The notes below the pieces were generated by a model. That model did not search any database. It was given only the letters and a program-made list of their open reading frames with translations, and was not told the origin of the DNA. From Candidatus Methanomethylophilus sp. 1R26 (lineage in GTDB: Archaea > Thermoplasmatota > Thermoplasmata > Methanomassiliicoccales > Methanomethylophilaceae): DNA of 64,000 nt. The position numbers and the translations under genes were made by a program. The stretch lies in the NCBI RefSeq assembly GCF_001481295.1, contig NZ_LOPS01000042.1, positions 31,109 to 95,108 of the forward strand. The letters are read 5' to 3'. Positions 55,590-64,000 of this stretch are shown here, piece after piece. Within the stretch, counting starts at the first letter, position 1. Each line of letters opens with the position of its first letter.

Positions 55590-56279
55590 TCAGCTCTTGC
55601 CGCCGACAGTGTCCTCGGCGGACTGGATGCACTTGGTCAGCACCGAGTAGGCGCTGATCATGTCCGGCTCGTCGACTATGAAGATGGTGTCGGTGTGGCA
55701 GGAGACGGTCTCCTCGATGTTGATGCCGGCATCGGAGAGATTGGTGATCAGGTAGGCGATGACCCCGGCGGTATCGACGATCTTCTCGGGGGACTTCACC
55801 ACGATCTCGACGAGGTTCTCCCTCACCTTGATGATGTTGAACCTGCCGACGGTGTCCATGATCCTGTCCCTGAGCATGCGGTCGGCGATGATGGTGACGG
55901 CGCTGGCCGACTGCACGCACTGCATGATGGAGTTCTCGTTCCAGAGGTCCTTGAACAGGCTGTCCATCTTGTGGAGGACGGTCCAGTCGTTCTTGGCGGT
56001 GACGATGCAGGTCTTCGTCCTCATCTCGAGCCTGCTGTCCTTGAGGACGGTGAGGATGGCGAGCTCATGGTCGGTGGTGACGCTGAGCTTGGTGGCGTAG
56101 CGCCTGCAGGCGATCATGACGGCCTCCTCGTTCTCCACGTCCAGGTCCTTCATGATCATCCGGGCCAGGGAGGAGTAGTTGATGAGGCCCTTGGAAACGC
56201 AGTCCTTGATGCTCGGGTGCGCATCGATGTATATCCTGGTCCGCTCAGCCAGGCTTTCGCGCGAGGGGGTTTCTGCCAT
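55590..56279 (-). CDS. ACT-domain regulatory protein
   Basis: 229 aa from ATG 56279 (MAETPSRESLAERTRIYIDA). N-terminal helix-turn-helix-like segment IKDCVSKGLINYSSLARMIM, DLDVENEEAVMIACRRYATK, then tandem ACT-like folds: ELAILTVLKDSRLEMRTKTC... and VRENLVEIVVKSPEKIVDTA / GVIAYLITNLSDAGINIEET. ACT domains bind amino acids, and the gene sits beside the arginine cluster, so it may sense an amino acid and bind DNA. In archaeal genomes such 'ACT' proteins are conserved but uncharacterised. Confidence 0.75.
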   Translation of the reverse strand: MAETPSRESLAERTRIYIDAHPSIKDCVSKGLINYSSLARMIMKDLDVENEEAVMIACRRYATKLSVTTDHELAILTVLKDSRLEMRTKTCIVTAKNDWTVLHKMDSLFKDLWNENSIMQCVQSASAVTIIADRMLRDRIMDTVGRFNIIKVRENLVEIVVKSPEKIVDTAGVIAYLITNLSDAGINIEETVSCHTDTIFIVDEPDMISAYSVLTKCIQSAEDTVGGKS

Positions 56280-56407
56280 ATCTGGGAAGTAACACATTCC
56301 GATATTTATGTCCTGTTTCTGACAGGATGTACAATTACGGCAGGTCCCGTAGAATAGGTGCGGGAAGGCCCGCAGGCCCCCCGCGGAAGAATATCCGTTA
56401 AGGTTTT

Positions 56408-57601
56408 TCAGAGCAGGGCGACGGCCTCTGAGAAGACCTTCATGAAGTCGTCCTTCTGCTTCATCGAGAAGATGAGCGGCGGGATGAGCCTGACGGTCTT
56501 GCCGTGGGCGAGGTTGACCAGGACCTGGTGGCCGATCATGTAGTCCCTGATGGACGCCGCCTCCTCGGGAGTGGATATCTCCACGCCCTGGATGAAGCCC
56601 ATTCCGCGGACGTCGACGATCTTGTTCGGGAAGTCGGCCTGGAGGGCCTTGAGGTCCTTGGTCCAGGCCTCGCCGACGGTCCTGACGTTCTCGAGGAGGT
56701 GCTCGCGGTTGATGATGTCGATGACGGCGCATCCGCTGGCGGTGACCAGGGGGTTGCCGCCGAAGGTGGTCCCGTGGGTCCCGGGGGTCATGACAGAAGC
56801 GATTTCGTCGGTGGACATGACGGCTCCGATGGGCATGCCCGCGGCCAGGCCCTTGGCGGTGGTCATGATGTCCGGGATGACACCCAGGGCATCGCAGCAC
56901 CACCACTGGCCGGTCCTTCCCATTCCGGTCTGGACCTCGTCGACGATCATCAGGGTGCCGTTGTCGGTGCAGAGGTCGCGGACGCCTCTGAAGAACTCGC
57001 GGGTCGCCGAGTGGACCCCGGACTCGCCCTGGATGCCCTCGATGATGAGCGCGGCGGTGTCCTTGGTCATCTTCGCTTTGACATCCTCGAGGTCGTTGAA
57101 GGTGTAGTAGACGTAAGCGTCCTTGTTGATGAGCGCCTCGAACGAGTTCTGGATGTTCTTCTGCCCGGTGGCTCCCATGGCGGCCGAGGTCCTCCCGTGG
57201 AACCCGTTCAGGGCGGACATGATCTTGGTCCTCCCGGTGTAGCGGACAGCGGTCTTCATGGCGCCCTCGTTGGCCTCTGCGCCGCTGTTGCAGAACAGTG
57301 TGCGGGTGATCGGCTCGGGGGTTATGGTGGAGATGCGCTGTGCCAGCTGTGCCTGCTCCTTGATGTAGTAGAGATTGGAGACGTGCACCAGGTGGGACAC
57401 CTGGTCGCGCATGGCCTTGACCCATTCCGGGTGCGAGTACCCGAGGGAGCAGACGGCGATGCCCGCCACGGTGTCGAGGTACTGCTTCCCCTCGTCGTCG
57501 TACAGGTAGCAGCCCTCTCCCCTCTCGAACGCAAGGTCCAGGCGACCGTAGTTCGGGAACAGGTATCTCTGGCTCAGCTCCTTGACTTTATCGAATTCCA
57601 T
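56408..57601 (-). CDS. argD: Acetylornithine aminotransferase
   Basis: PLP enzyme of arginine synthesis, 397 aa from ATG 57601, intact. NSGAEANEGAMKTAVRYTGR is the phosphate loop, IVDEVQTGMGRTGQWW the Asp ring-N contact, TTAKGLAAGMPIGAV the PLP lysine, and GTHGTTFGGNPLVTASG the class III aminotransferase signature. Last gene of the leftward argC-J-B-D order. Confidence 0.95.
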   Translation of the reverse strand: MEFDKVKELSQRYLFPNYGRLDLAFERGEGCYLYDDEGKQYLDTVAGIAVCSLGYSHPEWVKAMRDQVSHLVHVSNLYYIKEQAQLAQRISTITPEPITRTLFCNSGAEANEGAMKTAVRYTGRTKIMSALNGFHGRTSAAMGATGQKNIQNSFEALINKDAYVYYTFNDLEDVKAKMTKDTAALIIEGIQGESGVHSATREFFRGVRDLCTDNGTLMIVDEVQTGMGRTGQWWCCDALGVIPDIMTTAKGLAAGMPIGAVMSTDEIASVMTPGTHGTTFGGNPLVTASGCAVIDIINREHLLENVRTVGEAWTKDLKALQADFPNKIVDVRGMGFIQGVEISTPEEAASIRDYMIGHQVLVNLAHGKTVRLIPPLIFSMKQKDDFMKVFSEAVALL

Positions 57602-57603
57602 GT

Positions 57604-58470
57604 TTATCCCTTGAATGATGATTGTTGATCGGTTGATGATGCCCGCTTCGATCGGCCTTTGACGATGAGGGTGCCCACCGGCTCCCCTCTTATCGCGCCG
57701 GTTATTATGCTTCCGTCGGTGCGGCCGCTGACCATGCGGACGGACTCCGCCCCTGCCTCGACCGCCTTCCGGCAGGCGATGACCTTGGGGATCATCCCTC
57801 CGCTGATCGTGCCGTCCTTCACCATGGCATCGATCTGGGACAGCGTGACGGTGTCGATCTTCGACGACGGGTCCTTCACGTCCCTCAGTATCCCGGGGAC
57901 ATCGGTGACCGCGATCATCTCCTTCACCCCTGCCGCGGCGGCCACGGCCGCGGCCATGGTGTCGGCGTTCACGTTGAGATGCTGGGTCCCGTCCGACCCG
58001 ACGGGATAGATGACAGGTGCCACGCCGTCGTCGACGAGGTCGTAGATGACCTGCGCGTCCACCTTCACGGGAACCCCGGTGAGACCATAATCCACGAACA
58101 TCTCCTTCCCCTCGTCGATGACGGTCATGGGCTCGTCCTTCCTGCTCTCGGCCACGAAGTAGCCCGGCATGCCGACGCATCTGACCCCCGCTTTCTCCAT
58201 GGCGGCCACGATGTCTCCGTTGATGCTGCGGAGGACACTCTCCACCACCTCCATCGTCGGCCCGTCGGTGATGCGCTTGCCGGCGACCTTCTTGGGCACG
58301 ATGCCGCGCCTCTCGAGCTCGGCATTGATGGCGGGGCCTCCGCCGTGCACGAACACCAGGCTGATCCCCTCCTTCTGGAGCTCGGCGGCCTCAGCGCAGA
58401 GCTTCTCCAGGCCCCCCTCGCCGAGGGCGTTCCCGCCGAACTTCACCAGATAGATCTCGCGCATGCCCAT
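57604..58470 (-). CDS. argB: N-acetylglutamate kinase
   Basis: 288 aa, intact, starting MGMREIYLVKFGGNALGEGG (K-F-G-G-N-A nucleotide loop). VFVHGGGPAINAELERRGIV is the substrate-binding glycine loop, and LNVNADTMAAAVAAAAGVKE the N-A-D-T motif. It ends with a Ser/Lys-rich tail. TAA 57604 lies two bases before the argD start. Arginine pathway step 2. Confidence 0.95.
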   Translation of the reverse strand: MGMREIYLVKFGGNALGEGGLEKLCAEAAELQKEGISLVFVHGGGPAINAELERRGIVPKKVAGKRITDGPTMEVVESVLRSINGDIVAAMEKAGVRCVGMPGYFVAESRKDEPMTVIDEGKEMFVDYGLTGVPVKVDAQVIYDLVDDGVAPVIYPVGSDGTQHLNVNADTMAAAVAAAAGVKEMIAVTDVPGILRDVKDPSSKIDTVTLSQIDAMVKDGTISGGMIPKVIACRKAVEAGAESVRMVSGRTDGSIITGAIRGEPVGTLIVKGRSKRASSTDQQSSFKG

Positions 58471-58473
58471 CTC

Positions 58474-59700
58474 TCAGGATGCGTACTCCGCGTTGATGCG
58501 GACGTAATCGTAGGTGAGGTCGCAGCCCCATCCGGTGGCCTTCCCGTTGCCCACTCCGAGGTCCAGCTGGAAGATGACCTCCTTGTTGTCCATGGCCATC
58601 CTCACGACCTCGACGGACCTCTCCTCCTGGAACACGGGCGCGCCCGAGTCGAGGATGGGGACCTCCATGTCGCCGCCTTTGATGGTCAGGTGGACCTCGT
58701 CGAGGTTGAAGTTGACCCCGCTGTTCCCGAGGGCCATCATTATGCGCCCGTAGTTCGGGTCGGCGCCGAAGATGGCCGCCTTCACGAGCGGGGAGTTGAT
58801 GATGGTCTTGACGACCTTGCGGGCGTCGGAGTCGCTCTCGGCCCCGGTGACCTCCACGGTGACGAGCTTGCTGGCACCTTCTCCGTCCATGGCGATGGTC
58901 TTGGCGATCTTGGTCATGACCATGCGCAGGGCGTCGGCGAAGGCCGGGTCGTCGTCGGCCGCCTCGCCCCCGGCGAGGCCGTTGGCGAGCATCAGGCAGG
59001 TGTCGTTGGTGGACTGGTCGCCGTCCACGGACACCATGTTGAGGGAATCGTCGAGGATCTGCTGGAACGTGTCCTGGAACTTGGGGGTCAGGACCGCGTC
59101 GGTGGTGATCATCGTCAGCGTGGTCCCGTGGAGCACCTTCAGGTGGGGCGCGATCATGCCGCTGCCTTTGGAGATCGCGGACACGTAGACCAGGGTGCCG
59201 TCGCCCAGGCGGACGCGGACCGAGCATTCCTTCTTCACGGTGTCGGTGGTCATGATGGCCTCGCAGAGCAGGCCGTCCGCCTCGCGGCCGACGTCTAGCT
59301 GCCTGGCGGCCTTCGAGATGCCGTACTGGATCTTGTGCATGTCCATGAAACGGCCGATGAGGCCGGTGGACATGACCCCCACCTGAGTCGGCTCGAGGTT
59401 GAGCTCGGCGGCGACCGCCCTCTGCATGGTCTCCGCATCCTCCAGGCCGCGGCGGCCGGTGAGGGCGTTCGCGTTCCCGCTGTTGACGACCACGGCCGAC
59501 AGCTTGGGGGAGTTCTGCTTCATCATGAGCTGCACGGGCGCCGCCTTGACCTTGTTTGAGGTGAACGCCTTGAACGCAGTCGCCGGGACCTCGGAATAGA
59601 GGAGCCCCAGGTCGAGGGAGCGGTACTTGACTCCGCTGTGCACCCCGGCCGCTTTGAAACCCTGGGGGGTCGTTATGCCCCCGTCGATAATCTCTACCAT
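58474..59700 (-). CDS. argJ: Glutamate N-acetyltransferase / ornithine acetyltransferase
   Basis: 408 aa, intact, begins MVEIIDGGITTPQGFKAAGV. Recycles acetyl groups in arginine synthesis; self-cleaves to alpha and beta chains. KGSGMIAPHLKVLHGTTLTM contains the cleavage region: families usually have P-N-M-A-T-M-L; here H-G-T-T-L with four extra residues, keeping the Thr nucleophile but with Gly before it. FNLDEVHLTIKGGDMEVPIL and GVGNGKATGWGCDLTYDYVR are typical C-terminal parts. Between argC and argB. Confidence 0.9.
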   Translation of the reverse strand: MVEIIDGGITTPQGFKAAGVHSGVKYRSLDLGLLYSEVPATAFKAFTSNKVKAAPVQLMMKQNSPKLSAVVVNSGNANALTGRRGLEDAETMQRAVAAELNLEPTQVGVMSTGLIGRFMDMHKIQYGISKAARQLDVGREADGLLCEAIMTTDTVKKECSVRVRLGDGTLVYVSAISKGSGMIAPHLKVLHGTTLTMITTDAVLTPKFQDTFQQILDDSLNMVSVDGDQSTNDTCLMLANGLAGGEAADDDPAFADALRMVMTKIAKTIAMDGEGASKLVTVEVTGAESDSDARKVVKTIINSPLVKAAIFGADPNYGRIMMALGNSGVNFNLDEVHLTIKGGDMEVPILDSGAPVFQEERSVEVVRMAMDNKEVIFQLDLGVGNGKATGWGCDLTYDYVRINAEYAS

Positions 59701-59705
59701 TCAAT

Positions 59706-60728
59706 TCACACTCCGAGACCCGGGAAGTCGAGGCCGTCGGACTCCGGCAGCCCCAGCATCAGGTTCATGTTCTGCACGGCCTGCCCGGACGCCCCCTTGA
59801 CGAGGTTGTCGAGCACGCCGAAGGCGACCAGGCGGTCCCCGTCCAGTCTGACGGCCCCCACCTGGGCATGGTTGGACCCGACGACATCGCGGATCGACGG
59901 GTTCTCCACATAGTGCACGAAGCGCTCCTTCCCGTACTGCGCCTCGTACACTGCGTCTATGTCCTCCTGCGGCGCGCCGTCCCTGAGCCTCATGTAGCAG
60001 GCCGAGATGATCCCGCGGACTATCGGGACCAGGTTGGGGACGAAGGCGATGTCGCAGCCGGTCCCGGCGAACATCCCGACGGCCATGTCCATCTCCGGCT
60101 GGTGGCGGTGGGTCCCCACTTTGTACGGGATGACCGATTCGCCGCAGTACGGATGGTGGAGGCGGGGGGACGGCGTCATGCCGGCCCCGGACGTCCCGCT
60201 CTTCCCGTCTACGAAGACGTCGGGGAAGACGAGGCCTGATTTCATGATCGGGGCTATCGCGAGTATCGCGGAGGTGGCGAAGCAGCCCGGATTGGCCACC
60301 AGGCCCGCCCCCTTGATATTGTTGCGGAAGAGCTCCGGGAGCCCGTAGACGGCCTCCTTCATGCCCTCCGGGTCGGTATGCTCCTTGCCGTAGTACTTCT
60401 GATAGAGGGCAGGGTCGCTGAAGCGGTAGTCCCCGGACAGGTCGATGCACTTGATGCCCTGGGCGCGCAGGGCGGGGACCTCGTCCATGGCGACCCCGTA
60501 GGGGGTGGCCACCAGCACCAGGTCCAGGTCCTCGGTGTCCGAGATCTTCTCGGTGAACGAGATGTCGGTGTACCCCCTGAGGAACCCGTGGACCGACGAG
60601 ACCTTCTTCCCGGCGTTCGAGCGGCTGGTGAGGGCCGCGAGCTCCACGTCGGGATGCTTCACGAGAAGGCGGGACAGCTCGCTCCCCGTGTAACCAGTTC
60701 CTCCGATGATTCCAACCCTGTAGACCAT
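59706..60728 (-). CDS. argC: N-acetyl-gamma-glutamyl-phosphate reductase
   Basis: 340 aa from ATG 60728 (MVYRVGIIGGTGYTGSELSR, Rossmann G-x-x-G-x-x-G). Catalytic cysteine in VANPGCFATSAILA; KSGTSGAGMTPSPRLHHPYC is the family signature. Reduces the acyl phosphate made by ArgB. First gene of the leftward argCJBD operon. Intact frame. Confidence 0.95.
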   Translation of the reverse strand: MVYRVGIIGGTGYTGSELSRLLVKHPDVELAALTSRSNAGKKVSSVHGFLRGYTDISFTEKISDTEDLDLVLVATPYGVAMDEVPALRAQGIKCIDLSGDYRFSDPALYQKYYGKEHTDPEGMKEAVYGLPELFRNNIKGAGLVANPGCFATSAILAIAPIMKSGLVFPDVFVDGKSGTSGAGMTPSPRLHHPYCGESVIPYKVGTHRHQPEMDMAVGMFAGTGCDIAFVPNLVPIVRGIISACYMRLRDGAPQEDIDAVYEAQYGKERFVHYVENPSIRDVVGSNHAQVGAVRLDGDRLVAFGVLDNLVKGASGQAVQNMNLMLGLPESDGLDFPGLGV

Positions 60729-60762
60729 GGCCGTTCCCTGCTTTCGATGATGGAAGACCACT

Positions 60763-60813
60763 TCCGACAGGGTTAAAAATATGATGTCTGAAAAACGACA
60801 CATTCTGTCGGAA
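60763..60813. promoter_or_regulatory. Inverted repeat in argC/argG divergent promoter
   Basis: TTCCGACAG (60762-60770) and CTGTCGGAA (60805-60813) are a perfect 9-bp inverted repeat 34 bases apart, bracketing GGTTAAAAATATGATG, the probable argC TATA region. The spacing (about 43 bases centre to centre) is near four turns. A candidate arginine-responsive operator. Confidence 0.45.
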
Positions 60814-60933
60814 CCGTCAGAACTGCGACGGCACCGACGGTATGTCGACCTGAGATTCCCAGGGAGACAGAAAAGCACCCCTGCCCGGACGCGGCCCCGG
60901 AAGAGCCCCGCGCATGCGCGCGCATCGGCTATC

Positions 60934-60965
60934 TATAAATGAAAAGACGCTATGGTCTGGAACAT
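60934..60965 (+). promoter_or_regulatory. argG promoter
   Basis: CTATAAAT at 60934-60941 is 25-32 bases before ATG 60966, a leaderless arrangement. An ATG at 60939 lies inside the TATA box itself and so is not the start. Confidence 0.55.
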
Positions 60966-62258
60966 ATGGCAGCAGCTAAAGCGGCTAAGAAGGAGCAGGC
61001 GAAGAAAGGCACCGCCGGCAAGGCCGGGGAATCCGGAAGGGACAAGGTCGTCCTCGCGTACTCCGGAGGACTGGACACCTCCGTTGACATCCACTGGCTC
61101 TCGGAGAACTACAACGTAGACGTCGTCGCGGTCTCCGTAGATGTCGGCCAGCCCAAGGCCGAGGACGACATCATCGCCCGTGCCAAGAGGAACGGGGCGG
61201 TGGACGCCATGTTCATCGACGTGAGGAAGGAGTTCGTCGAGAACTACGTATGGCCGCTGGTCAAGGCTAACGGCCTGTACCAGGACGTCTACCCCCTCAG
61301 CACCGCCATCGCCAGGCCCCTGATGGCCAAGACGCTGGTCGAGGTCGCCGAGAAAGTGGGCGCGAAGTACATCGCCCACGGATGCACCGGGAAGGGGAAC
61401 GACCAGGTCCGCTTCGACGCGGGCATCGTCGCCCAGAACCCCGACCTCAAGATCCTGGCCCCGCAGAGGGAATGGGTCGTCAGCAGGGACGAGGAGATCG
61501 ACTACGCCGCCGAGCACGGCATCGAGATCAAGGCCAAGAAGAACAGCCCCTACTCCAGGGACGAGAACCTCTGGGGCGCCAGCTGCGAGTGCGGAGCGCT
61601 CGAGGACGCCTGGAGCGAGCCTCCTGCCGGCGTGTGGGCGCACACCGTCGACCCTGATAAGGCCCCCGACGAGCCGACCTACATCGAGATCGGCTTCGAG
61701 AAGGGCGTCCCGGTGTCCCTGAACGGGAAGAAGACCGACGGGGTCACGCTCATCGAGAAGCTCGACAAGATCGCCGGGGACAACGGCGTGGGGAGGATCG
61801 ACCACGTCGAGGACAGGCTCGTCGGCATAAAGAGCCGCGAGACCTACGAGTGCCCTGCGGCCGTCGTCATCATCGCGGCGCACAAAGCGATGGAGGCCAT
61901 GTGCCTGCAGCGCGAGGTGCTCGACTTCAAGAGGATCGTCGAGCAGAAGTTCACCCGCATCGTCTATGACGGCCAGTGGTTCGGCGGCCTCAGGGAGCCC
62001 GTCAACGCCTTCATCGACAAGACGCAGGAATACGTCACCGGCACGGTGCGCGTGAAGCTCTACAAGGGCAGCGTCACCGTGGTCGGGAGGAAGAGCCCCG
62101 TGTCCCTCTACGACCAGGGCCTGGCCACCTACTCCAAGGACACCGTCGACACCTTCGACCACAAGGCCGCGATGGGGTTCATCTACGTTTGGGGCCTGCC
62201 CGATCAGACCGCGGCCAGGGCGCATGCCGGCGCCAAAGGCAAGAGCAAGAAGCAGTGA
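60966..62258 (+). CDS. argG: Argininosuccinate synthase
   Basis: 430 aa from ATG 60966, intact. An N-terminal Ala/Lys-rich extension of about 28 residues (MAAAKAAKKEQAKKGTAGKA) precedes the core; then VVLAYSGGLDTSVDIHWLSE (ATP pyrophosphatase P-loop), HGCTGKGNDQVRFDAG, SYSRDENLWG-like PYSRDENLWGASCECGALED and the C-terminal region. The basic extension is unusual. Joins citrulline and aspartate. Followed six bases later by argH. Confidence 0.95.
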   Translation: MAAAKAAKKEQAKKGTAGKAGESGRDKVVLAYSGGLDTSVDIHWLSENYNVDVVAVSVDVGQPKAEDDIIARAKRNGAVDAMFIDVRKEFVENYVWPLVKANGLYQDVYPLSTAIARPLMAKTLVEVAEKVGAKYIAHGCTGKGNDQVRFDAGIVAQNPDLKILAPQREWVVSRDEEIDYAAEHGIEIKAKKNSPYSRDENLWGASCECGALEDAWSEPPAGVWAHTVDPDKAPDEPTYIEIGFEKGVPVSLNGKKTDGVTLIEKLDKIAGDNGVGRIDHVEDRLVGIKSRETYECPAAVVIIAAHKAMEAMCLQREVLDFKRIVEQKFTRIVYDGQWFGGLREPVNAFIDKTQEYVTGTVRVKLYKGSVTVVGRKSPVSLYDQGLATYSKDTVDTFDHKAAMGFIYVWGLPDQTAARAHAGAKGKSKKQ

Positions 62259-62264
62259 TCTGAG

Positions 62265-63712
62265 ATGCCCGGGAAGGCACTTTGGTCAGGAAGGTTCAAG
62301 GACGGGATGGACAGCGGGACGCTGGCCTTCACCTCCTCGGTCGAGATCGACTCCAGGATGGCGTTCTACGACATCATGGGGTCCCTCGCCCATGTGAGCA
62401 TGCTGAAAGCATGCCGCATCATACCCGCCGACGACGCGGACTCGATCACGGCCGGCCTCAGGAAGCTGGCCGGCGACCTGGCGGCCGGGAAGCTCGAGAT
62501 GGACTACGGCCTGGAGGATGTCCACACCAACATCGAGGTCAAGCTGACCGAGATGATCGGCCCGGCGGGCGGCAAGCTGCACACCGGGAGGAGCAGGAAC
62601 GACCAGGTGGCCGTGGATTACAGGATGTACCTCCGGGACGCCGCCCTCGGCGCCGTGGACGCCATCTCCTCGCTGATCCGCGCGCTGCAGGACGTCGCTT
62701 CGAAGAACCGCGACGTCATCCTCCCCGGATACACGCATATGCAGCACGCCCAGCCGGTGACGCTCGCCCAGCACATGCTGGCGCATGCGTTCAGGCTCGG
62801 CAGGGACTCCGACCGCTTCCTGGACGCCCTCGACAGGATGGACAGGTGCCCGCTGGGGGCGGCCGCCCTCGCCGGCACCACCTACCCGATCGACAGGAAG
62901 ATGACCTCCGACCTCCTCGGCTTCCGCGACCCCACCGAGAACTCGATGGACTCGGTCGCTCCCGCGACCATGTGACGGAGATCGCCTTCGACTGCGCCAT
63001 GGCGGCGGTCTCGATGTCCTCGCTCGCCGAGGAGCTGGTCCTGTGGAACACCCAGGAGTTCGGGTTCGTCGAGATGGACGATAGGTACTCCACTGGCTCG
63101 TCCATCATGCCGCAGAAGAAGAACCCAGACATCTGCGAGCTCGTCCGCGGGAGGACCGGCATCTCGGTGGGAGCGGTCATGAACATGCTCACCGAGACCA
63201 AAGGGCTCCCGCTGTCCTACAACCGCGACCTCCAGGAGGACAAGCGTCCCGTCATGGACGCCCTCGACACCGTCGTGGCCTGCGCGCGCATGATGGCGAA
63301 CGTCGTCTCGACGCTGAAGTTCAACGAGAGCAGGATGCTCGAAGCGACGAAGTCCGGGTTCATCAACGCCACCGACCTCGCGGATTACCTGGTCACCAAA
63401 GGCGTCCCGTTCAGGGAGGCCCACGGCATCGTCGGGGCGGCCGTGAGGTACTGCATCGAGAAGAAGACCGTCCTCGACAACCTCACCCTCGACGAGTTCA
63501 GGAAGTTCTCGCCCCTCATCGACAGCGATGTCTTTGCGTCCATCTCCGTGAAGAACTGCGTGGAGAGGAGGGACTCCTATGGCGGCACCTCCCCCGCATC
63601 CACTGATGTGGAGCTGACCCTGTCCATGCAGGACAGCATGCGCCGCGAGGAGACCGTCCGCGCCAAGAACGCGCTCATCGAGAGCTGCTGGAAGAAACTC
63701 CTCGGCGAGTGA
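62265..63712 (+). CDS. argH: Argininosuccinate lyase
   Basis: Fumarase-superfamily lyase, about 482 codons. GKLHTGRSRNDQVAVDYRMY and HMQHAQPVTLAQHMLAHAFR are substrate and catalytic regions. The frame breaks near 62957 (GTCGCTCC should read GTCGGCTCC), restoring SRDHVTEIAFDCAMAAVSMS; then GSSIMPQKKNPDICELVRGR is the family signature. Ends TGA 63710-63712. Release of arginine and fumarate, final step of the pathway. Confidence 0.93.
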
Positions 63713-63962
63713 GCGGGCTTCCGGGCCCGTTCCCGTCCGGCCTTAGCCGAGGCCGGACCGCCTGCTCCGGCCGCGCATTCTGCACTTTTCTTTCTATATC
63801 TTATAATGATGCCTGATGGCTGAGACCGATCTTCAGCCATCGCCGAAGAATGAAAATAAATGATGATAACTCATCATTTTGTAGTTGTATCATGCCTTTT
63901 TGATGATTTGACATCAAAATATATTTATTCAAATTTACGAACAGTCGTATTAACAATAGATT
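63713..63962. promoter_or_regulatory. Palindrome-rich promoter region at right edge
   Basis: ATGATGA-TAAC-TCATCAT (63860-63877) and TTTTGATG-ATTTGA-CATCAAAA (63898-63919) are two perfect inverted repeats, the second running into TATATTTATTC (63919-63929). They sit before ATG 63963. Strongly AT-rich compared with the arg genes. Likely operators for the gene leaving the window. Confidence 0.45.
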
Positions 63963-64000
63963 ATGACAGTATCCAACTTATTTTTTGTTGAATTTATTCG
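63963..64000 (+). CDS. Possible gene start at window edge, partial
   Basis: ATG 63963 opens MTVSNLFFVEFI, still open at the window end. Support is only the upstream TATA and operators; AT-rich, function not visible. Confidence 0.3.
   Translation, partial: MTVSNLFFVEFI

Overview
The window looks like a chromosomal contig from a GC-rich methanogen-lineage archaeon, most likely Methanomassiliicoccales (Thermoplasmatota). Pointers to Archaea are ABCE1/Rli1, an archaeal two-domain FKBP, TATA boxes placed for leaderless transcripts and a tRNA gene used as an integration site. Pointers to Methanomassiliicoccales specifically are stop-codon use: all 38 chromosomal genes whose stop I could read end in TGA (34) or TAA (4), none in TAG, while two conserved genes (a PHP phosphoesterase at 14211 and an SF1 helicase at 50824) carry an in-frame TAG with clear homology on both sides. 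That is the pattern expected where UAG is decoded as pyrrolysine. No pyl genes lie in the window, so the assignment is inference.

Layout: 1-2.6 kb, two AAA_14/DUF4143 ATPases; 2.9-7.3 kb, PHP protein, methionyl-tRNA synthetase and a MATE exporter (leftward); 7.5-9.2 kb, ABCE1; 9.5-13.5 kb, an iron/cobalamin-type ABC importer with a methyltransferase, of lower GC; 13.7-18.3 kb, amber-containing PHP protein, NIF3-like protein, CDF and MFS transporters; 18.4-20.7 kb, cysK-metA-ridA sulfur amino-acid operon; 20.7-22.1 kb, a radical SAM/SPASM enzyme downstream of a 96-residue peptide with 11 cysteines (putative RiPP locus); 22.5-26.1 kb, DUF5685, Cys-rich, MFS, isochorismatase and zinc-ribbon proteins.

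26.37-46.71 kb is an integrated virus or virus-like element. A 15-bp copy of the tRNA-Arg(CCU) 3' end at 26370 and the intact tRNA gene at 46694 mark the ends. It encodes a tyrosine integrase, replication helicase, exonuclease, several small regulators (RHH, AbrB, wHTH), a cassette of overlapping tiny zinc-ribbon genes, a metallopeptidase-DUF3800 fusion, a packaging-type ATPase, membrane proteins and six secreted or membrane-anchored surface proteins. I see no portal, terminase, tail or recognised capsid gene, so it resembles a tailless, membrane-associated virus. Three of its secreted proteins end in the same C-terminal PTNSP motif.

46.8-64 kb returns to chromosome: FKBP, glutamate dehydrogenase, tRNA-Thr, SF1 helicase, a paralogous family of three modules (one fused to a DEAD-box helicase), an ACT protein, and a complete divergent arginine cluster argDBJC / argGH.

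About 33 single-base frame breaks, mostly in homopolymer runs, occur throughout, in essential genes as well as viral ones (about one per 2 kb). I read them as draft-sequence indels and give composite gene spans. They must be fixed before any protein here is treated as broken.
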